Source: Hofstenia miamia (Eukaryota; Xenacoelomorpha; Acoela; Hofsteniidae). From it: a DNA stretch of 64,000 nt. Each line of letters begins with the position of its first letter. The first letter of the stretch is position 1. The position numbers and the translations under genes are program-made. The stretch spans positions 734,361 to 798,360 of the forward strand of contig CABFPE010000118.1 in the NCBI GenBank assembly GCA_900660155.1, given 5' to 3'. Positions 57,888 through 64,000 of the stretch are shown here, one piece after another. The notes below the pieces were generated by a model. That model ran no database searches. It saw nothing but the letters and a program-made list of their open reading frames with translations, and was not told where the DNA came from.

Positions 57888-58480
57888 CCTCACAGCCAAA
57901 CATGGCTCTAAATGAGCTGACTTTGGAGGTAGAATGAACAGCAGTGTTTTAAAAGAATTCCACAGCCTCTATCACTTACTTCCAGTTACAGCCAGCTGCT
58001 TGAGCAAAGGTGACTCTAATCAATTTAATAAGATTACAATTTAATCTTTTGACAACACAGTTCAACTGTGGGTGGTAAGCAGTGGTGAAGTCATGTACAA
58101 CCTCTAACTCTCTCATAAGAGTTTCCATCAAGCTGTTCTCAAACTGTGGGCCACAGTCAAACACCAACTGCTCCATAGGCCTGAACTTGAAGATCCATTC
58201 CTTGACTAGCTTTTCACTGATCACCTTGGTGGTGGTGCTATTGAGGGGAATGAGTCTAGCATACTTTGAGAAATGGTCAATTAGGACAAGAAGGTATTGG
58301 AAACCCTCATCATCACATGAAAGTTTTTCCAAATCCATGTGCACCACTTCATTTATTCTCTCAGTAGTGAGACTGTGCAATTTGGCTTGTTGCTCAGGGA
58401 AGTGTCCCACTCCTTGGAGAAGGCAGGTTTCACACTTGTTGATGACGTCTTGGAAGGCAGTATGGACACTGATAGTAACA
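57888..58480 (-). pseudogene. Integrase zinc-binding and catalytic core (minus-strand CsRn1-like element)
   Basis: From 58480: a CETC remnant of the HHCC zinc finger, then INEVVHMDLEKL (first catalytic D), LVLIDHFSKYARLIPL, LVFDCGPQFENS (second D) and TTAYHPQLNCVVKRLN. In Ty3/gypsy integrases the last segment is 'aYHPqtnG.vEr.n'. Here the catalytic glutamate position is lysine, so even an intact copy would be inactive. After NTAVHSTSKVSSF.AMFG the frame is cut by the nested element at 57884 and resumes at 52945. Confidence 0.85.
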
Positions 58481-58765
58481 TATCAAGCATTAAGAGTTCT
58501 CTCAGTCTGGATGATGCCTAAATGGCCATGTTTGTGGATCTTCAGAACTAAGTCTCACCAAAAATATTTAGTGACTGCCAACAGGTTGTTTCAACTTTGA
58601 GCATAATGTAATCCAGCATCATTCAGCTTCCAGTTGTAATGTTGGAAGTAGTGACTGGAGGCAGAACTCAATATACAGTTCATGTCTTTCAACTTAGCTA
58701 TGAACTTTGACAAAAATTTGTCATGTTGCTGATGTGCTACAATTTCCTCTTCAGAGATTTCCTCC

Positions 58766-59330
58766 TTAACAAGGATTTATGTCAAGAAGCTCACTGGTTG
58801 GAATAAATCTGAAAGGAGTTTTTTCACCAGGTGGTTTCCTGAGGTCTTGTTCATAACTGGGGAGTGTGGTCCAGTAGTCCACATTAAGGTGTAGTCTCCC
58901 CAGATGGTGCTTGATAGTAAATGAGAAGTCATTCAAGTATTTGAGCCACTGGGCAACAATGTTCAATTTGTCCCTGGAGAACTTCTTCAGCCATTCTACC
59001 ACAGAGTTATCTGTGTGCACAGTAAACTTGTGGCCCAGGATAAAAAAGCAAAACTTCTTAGGACTCTCAATAAGTGCTAGCATCTCAGACTTCATAGCAC
59101 CATAATTTAATTTGGCATTTCTAAGTTTCAAACTGAGATATTGTACTGGGCTCTCTCTACCATCAATGATCTGGCTCAGTACACCACTGATTGCAACAGA
59201 ACTAGTGTTGCAATCAACAAGAAATTCCTTTGAATAATCAGGCATATTGAGCCTGGGTATCTGTCTCAGCTTTAGCTTAATGGAATCAAGTTCCTCCTGT
59301 TCTGCCCAGGTCCAGCAGAATTCCACATTC
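58766..59330 (-). pseudogene. RNase H domain (minus-strand element)
   Basis: An open frame of 186 codons reads EFLVDCNTSSVAISGVLSQI ('l.tDAS..giGavL.Q'), PVQYLSLKLRNAKLNYGAMK SEMLAL (the catalytic glutamate), KFTVHTDNSVVEWLKKF ('f.v.TDH..L.wl') and NDFSFTIKHHLGRLHLNVDY ('..f.i.y.pG..n..aD'). All four acidic positions are recognisable, though the usual D-A-S is D-C-N. The enzyme removes RNA from the RNA-DNA hybrid during reverse transcription. Confidence 0.85.
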
Positions 59331-59339
59331 TTCCTTATT

Positions 59340-60300
59340 AAGTTAGAGATGTGCTTGGTTCAATTCACAAGTTCTGAATAGTAATTGAGGAAACCCATCA
59401 GCCACTGTACATCTTTATGAGATCACATAGTTTCTATATGCTCAAGATGATCTTTAGCATCATTTTTAATAGATATATGTCCAGGTTCTATCACTCTTCC
59501 AAGGAAGGTAATGCGTGGCTGTAACAGGGAGCACTTGTTTCTATTAACTCAGAGATCAGATCCATATAAAAGATTAAGAGTTTGCCCCTGCCTTTCCAGG
59601 TGTTTGGGAAAGGTATTTCTAGCAATGAGAATATCATCCATATAGGCTTTAATGCCTGAGTCAAGTATGTTGGCACCATCCCTAAGCACACAGGTGATGT
59701 AGTGCTGAAATGTTGCAGGGGCATTGCAGACCCCAAAAGCCATATACCTCCACTTGAAGAGACTGTACAGAGTAATGAAGGCAGTCTTTGGGATCTCATT
59801 GGGCTTCATAGGCATCTGCCAATAAGTCTTGCACAAATCAAGGCATGTAAACAGCTTGTAATTACTAGCATTGTAGAGAAGATCCTCAATTCAAGGAAGC
59901 AGATACTCTTCCTTGACTGTGACATCATTTAATTTCCAGAAATCCACACAAAGGCAGTACTTGTCTCCCTGTTTTATAAAACAGTAGGCACAGCATACAG
60001 GCTATTGCTAGCCTGAATAATGCTGCTTTCTATTAGATTGCTTAAGATGCATTCATATTCTTCTTGGAGGTTTTCTGGGATTCTTCTAATGGGAAGGCAA
60101 ATTGGATGATTGTTCTTAGTTGCAATAGAGTGTTGTTGGCCAACAGCCTTACAAATGCTGATAGAACCATAATTGAAAACTTTGTGATGCTACCAGAGCA
60201 GATGAGAAATTGCTTCATGCTCTTGAGAGTTAAGGTGTGGATGAGTCTGTTCATTGACAAGAGGAATCTGGATGGTATCATTCAGCTCTGCTAAATTGTG
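59340..60300 (-). pseudogene. Reverse transcriptase domain (minus-strand element)
   Basis: The best-preserved part (59491-59836) reads CKTYWQMPMKPNEIPKTAFI (motif A region; the catalytic aspartate should precede), FKWRYMAFGVCNAPATFQHY (motif B 'y.F.rmPFGl.nAPatFq') and SGIKAYMDDILIARNTF (catalytic YMDD, motif C). Upstream, 60042-60281 contains ASLIC-type LTR-element text and 'PLEESQKTSKKNMNAS' in different frames. Several frameshifts are present. Confidence 0.8.
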
Positions 60301-60406
60301 AATAGCAGTTAGTATCAGTAGACAGGCGGTGGCCTGGAATTCCAAACAGATAAGAGATGCAACAATTTTCAATTGAACTAGAACTGTTTAGGATAGTAAT
60401 GTGTGT

Positions 60407-60910
60407 TCATCCTTTAGAGATGTGACACAGGTTGGGGGATAAGTTGATTCCAGTGACATAGTTCCCCTTAAATCTGGAGACCATAACATCACCAGTATAT
60501 GCAGAGTCAGTGGTGATGGGGACATGTTGCCCAACAATAACCTTCTTGAAAAAACTTAATGAGATATCCTGTTCTGGAACAGTGGTGAGTTCCTGCCAGT
60601 GTTTGCTTTTGCATATAGAAATTGTATTGTTTCCATTATCAATGATACATGAGTTCTGCTGAAGAAAATCATTTCCCAGAATTATATCATATGGAAGTGG
60701 CTGAATGCATAGTTCCAGGTTCAGTACATGACCTTTCAAAGACAATGAATTCCCAGAAACATCCAACAGGCAGGCAGTAGATGGAAGTAAATCATTTTAT
60801 GACAAACACAACCTGGAGCAACAAGTGTGGCTTATGATGGAAGCAGAGGCCCCAGTGTCAATAGTGACATTAATTAAAGATCCATTTATATCCACAGGGA
60901 TAACATTAGT
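60407..60910 (-). pseudogene. Aspartic protease region (minus-strand element)
   Basis: Upstream minus sequence at about 60870-60830 encodes INVTIDTGASASII, the catalytic D-T-G of retroviral-type proteases. After a stop, 60766-60407 gives LNLELCIQPLPYDIILGNDF LQQ, the 'iiLG.dfl' block near the second half of the fold. The enzyme would process Gag-Pol. One in-frame stop near 60800 breaks it. Confidence 0.75.
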
Positions 60911-60972
60911 ATACAACATCAAAGTGATTACCAGGACATCATGTGCATGTTTTCTAGGAGGCAGTGCTCCAG

Positions 60973-61700
60973 CTAGTTTAACAGATCACCAGAGCTGACA
61001 GATGAATCAGGAGGATGCTCTTCCATTTCTGGTTCATCAAGGATGAAACCATTGCCATCAGCAACCAAACAAATCACAGCACAGCATTGAGGTTTAGTGT
61101 GGCCCTTTTGACCACAGTGACAACAGCATGTCTGCTCTAGATCAAACTTTGGCTTAGGAGTGGAGGCACTTGAAGTGACAGGAGGTTTCAGAGTTGGGTG
61201 ACCAATCTTAGGTTCTCTGGCATCCTTATCAATGCATGATGTATTATGTAGCATGTATACATTGCTGATGGCTTTATGAATAATCTGATTAAGATTGTCT
61301 TCAGAGTCACACTTAAGGTCAAGGTGACTGTGTATATTTAAAGGGAAGCCTCAACAAATGTATGAAAAAAGATCACACTTTGAGTACTCTGGTATCAGCT
61401 TTCTCAAATGGAACAATCTTTCCACTTGTGTGATGTATGTATGGATGTCATCACCTGTATTAAATGAGAGGAGTTACAACAGTGGGGTAACACAAGTGTT
61501 TACAGGTGCACACTCAGCACATATGAAACTGGAGCAGTGACTGTGGTCAATGTAGAAACTTGAGTCAAAGGTGACTGCGTAAAGTTGGGCTCTCCAGTTG
61601 TAAATGAGGTGACAGGGGTAATGAATTGAGGCGTCAATGTTGTAGAGATAGCAACAATAGGGCTGCTCAGAAGGTGAGCAGAAATCATTTCAGAAATTTT
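60973..61700 (-). pseudogene. Gag C-terminal part with CCHC zinc knuckle (minus-strand element)
   Basis: 61254-60973 contains CCHCGQKGHTKPQC, a CX2CX4HX4C nucleic-acid-binding knuckle, after a basic/proline stretch. 61688-61500 (ISAHLLSSPIVAISTTLTPQ...) resembles the proline/threonine-rich Gag of the nested element. The capsid region between them is largely lost, and the N-terminus is cut by the 5' LTR truncation. Confidence 0.7.
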
Positions 61701-61728
61701 TTCAGAAAGGCATTCAGAAAAATTGTCC

Positions 61729-62356
61729 TTATTCTTGTTATCTCAGCTCATGTAAATAAACATAATAATAGTATGTAATTGCCATGCATTCTCATTGGCC
61801 AACAACATATTATATTTGCATAGTGTGATGATAAGTGCATGTACAAAAAAGATCAAAGTAAAAGTTATTATTCCCTACATGTATACTTAGCCTTAAAGTG
61901 ACCACAATATGGGCTGCCAACTGTCAAAGAGCTAGTTATCACCCAAGGCACAGTGGAGTAACTCCCAAATTATTGCCAGATCTTACACAAAATTAATTAA
62001 TATAAAATCCATTGCACCTAGAATGGTTTGTAATTTAATAAGAAAGAAAAAAGTAATGATGTCCAAGTGAGATGAAAGTTTTATTGGGCTATGCTACAAT
62101 GTCTTCTCTACTTTTATTCAAAAATCAGTAAATAATTACCAGTAATCTGTTTACAAAGTTGTCACATGTATTCCCTTGCAAATTGGGAGAGCAATCACAC
62201 ATTTCTACAGTTCAAGGCTATGACAATTAAATTTATTGTGAAACTACACTTGAAAATAGACAAATTACTAAAATAGAATGCAAAATTAGCACCAATTGAT
62301 TAGAGTGCAAAATAATTGAATTAAAAATTAAAGAGGGTGCCCTGAGTGACTCTACA
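61729..62356 (-). repeat. 5' LTR of the minus-strand element, inner part deleted
   Basis: The outer end (62356) has TCTACA followed by gtat target duplication. Compared with the 3' LTR, similarity stops at 'attcttgttatctcagc' (about 61729), so the inner 270 or so bases plus the primer site and the Gag start are missing. Confidence 0.75.
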
Positions 62357-62360
62357 GTAT

Positions 62361-63216
62361 CAAATAAAAATCAGAAACATTAGCAATTTGTTTAACACCT
62401 GGATGATATAAATTTCTGTATTGTATTTGTAAATAGCAAATCAATGTGATGCATTATTACAATTTTTCCAGATTCCTGGTCCCCCTCAAGTAATAAACTC
62501 AAGTATAAACTGCTTTTAATGCAGGGGTGTCATGAGAGAGCTGACTCCCATTCATTGTTGCCAGGCTAATTCTTCATTTTACTTAAATACATATAAAAAA
62601 TTACATTCAACATTTTCAATGTTTTAAACAATCTCAATTACTGCTAAAAGGAATAGAATAGTCTGCCAGCACAAACAATGAATCCTATCTGATCAGGAAA
62701 TCTATCAGGTATCTCATAAAAATTAGCAAACAAATAATGAATGAATGCAAAAAAAAATTATTACCAATTACAATAAAGTACAAACTACAAAAATAATGAA
62801 CATAATTAAATTTCAATTTTAAATCTAAACAGATTTTTGAAGAACTGTTAAATGTATACTAAATGCAAACAATGAACCTCAATATTTACAATTATAGAAC
62901 ATATTTACATATAGTTACATGTAATTCCATATTTCAGCAATCTTAACTACATAAAAGACTAATCAAAATAAAGTTTAAAGAAATATATACAGTATATATA
63001 TTTATTTAAATATATAATTACAATTTCACTGAAATCATGTCTCTAATGGTATTTAATACTTTGTGATGTCAGACTTGGGGGAAATGAGTTTGGGGGAGTG
63101 AGACAGAACCAAACTGGTTGGTTTTTCTGATCATATTTTGCAAGCTTATTTGAGTTCAAGTTCTTAACATTCAGGGTTGTGACTTGTGATATTCAAATAC
63201 AAGAAAAATTGGCATA
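62361..63216. other. Gene-free stretch
   Basis: AT-rich sequence with no recognised feature. Confidence 0.45.
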
Positions 63217-63645
63217 CAGAGTTTACATAAACTAAGAAATTTACATTGACCAGAATTTACATTGACCAGAATTTACATTGACTGGAGTATGAAACTAATT
63301 TGCTAATTCCGGAAAATATAATGACAATTTTTTTCTGAAGTTATTCAATTTGATTTCACAATATACTAGGATAAATAATGCTAAGGTTTTGATTCAACTT
63401 AAATATTTTTGCAAGAACATTTTGAGCTCAATAGAATTTTTACAAATTTGACTATTATTTCGAATTTCTTAAACTAAAATATTCAGTTGGAATGGATAAA
63501 GTGTATTTTCAATCGAATTTGGGTTTGGCAATCAATATCTCGTGCAATTTTCTTCAATTGAAAATCTCTATCAGATTTCTAGTGGATGTAAATTCTGGTC
63601 AATACACATTCTGGTCGATGTAAATTCTGGTCAATGTAAACTCTG
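63217..63645. mobile_element. Small inverted-repeat element with tandem repeats inside both arms
   Basis: Outer ends CAGAGTTTACAT (63217-63228) and ATGTAAACTCTG (63634-63645) are perfect inverted repeats. The left arm carries three tandem copies of tttacattgaccagaat, and the right arm three to four diverged copies of its reverse complement (attctggtcaatgtaaa). No target duplication is evident and nothing is coded. Most likely a MITE with sub-terminal repeats. Confidence 0.6.
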
Positions 63646-63669
63646 AAATCGAACTTGCGTCATTTGATT

Positions 63670-63893
63670 TAGAAAGAGAAGGCCAAAAATTAAAACAATA
63701 AAAATTAAAATCCCAAAGAATAAAATGCCAAAAATTTTAATCCCAAATAATGAAAATACCAAAGAAATAAAAGATCAAAAACAGACAGAAATAAAATGCC
63801 AAAGAATTAAAATACCAAACAGTGAAAATGCCAAAGAATTAAAATACCAAAAGTGAAAATCCCAAAGAATTAAAATACCAAATTAAGGGAAGG
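63670..63893. repeat. Degenerate tandem repeat
   Basis: Irregular repetition of 'ccaaagaattaaaatacc' and 'gtgaaaatgcc' units; the most regular part (63799-63890) repeats at about 32 bases. Confidence 0.65.
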
Positions 63894-64000
63894 CAATCAA
63901 ATTCAAATGTGGCACTCCAATCAGAGTGTTGTTTATAGAATTTGGTTGTGCTAAATAGTAACATGCTACATGAGGGTGTAATATCAAATTATTTCATGAC

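Larger units (their letters stand above)
50960..62356 (-). mobile_element. CsRn1-like Ty3/gypsy LTR retrotransposon, interrupted by a nested element
   Basis: Flanking tetramers are gtat on both sides (50956-50959 and 62357-62360), so this is one insertion. On the minus strand the order is 5' LTR remnant (62356-61729), Gag with zinc knuckle, protease, RT, RNase H, integrase and a proline/serine-rich Pol tail, then 3' LTR remnant (51641-50960). A plus-strand LTR element (52946-57883) splits the integrase. The 4-bp target duplication and Pol order fit the CsRn1 clade. Both LTRs are truncated on their inner side, and frames carry stops, so it is inactive. Confidence 0.85.

Noticed and set aside
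1-64000. CRISPR arrays, bacterial operons, riboswitches
   Set aside because: The window is animal nuclear DNA with introns and eukaryotic transposons; no spaced direct-repeat array was seen.

Overview
The window is nuclear DNA from an AT-rich invertebrate animal. Multi-exon genes use GT-AG introns, one exon encodes a Cys-loop receptor ligand-binding domain, and all the transposon families are animal types (Dong/R4-like, L2/CR1-like, Penelope-like, CsRn1-like Ty3/gypsy, Tc1, mariner, hAT, pogo, piggyBac). I cannot name the phylum. The few introns I could define include very short ones (41, 45 and 54 nt). Both host genes have a splice-acceptor-like site a few bases upstream of the ATG, which would suit a lineage with spliced-leader trans-splicing.

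Layout. 1-44 kb is about 70% AT and mostly non-coding. It holds two host genes on the minus strand: a single 5' exon of a nicotinic-receptor-like Cys-loop protein (20668-21057), and a complete eight-exon orthologue of R3HDM4 (36536-40632, 247 codons), which I reconstructed by joining short exons with matching phases. Around them lie decayed transposons: a Dong/R4-like element flanked by TAA repeats (5297-7163), LINE reverse transcriptase remnants (7190-8420, 31040-31900, 32338-33490), two Penelope-like remnants (18377-19090, 34740-36110, the second with a hammerhead-ribozyme-like motif at its 3' end), a Tc1 remnant (9387-10245), an internally deleted mariner (28015-28886), several hAT MITEs with recognisable 8-bp target duplications, a pogo-like MITE and a foldback element (43329-43620).

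44.5-62.4 kb is a nest of retroelements with visibly higher GC. An L2/CR1-like LINE on the minus strand (44548 to about 49835) carries two solo LTRs and abuts a piggyBac C-terminal fragment. Next is a minus-strand Ty3/gypsy element of CsRn1 type (50960-62356, 4-bp target duplication GTAT) with Gag zinc knuckle, protease, RT, RNase H and integrase. It is interrupted in its integrase by a plus-strand element of the same superfamily (52946-57883, target duplication CTTG). The inner element has intact LTRs, a tRNA-Trp-type primer site and a gag, but no recognisable pol; in its place are about 1.4 kb of unidentified coding-like sequence.

Assembly. Four of the six N gaps are flanked by near-identical direct copies (913, 750, 146/148 and 113 bp). 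These look like unmerged contig overlaps rather than biological duplications. The gap at 6490 falls exactly where the Dong-like element loses the core of its RT. Many stretches of 1-2 kb hold nothing I can assign, and I say so below.
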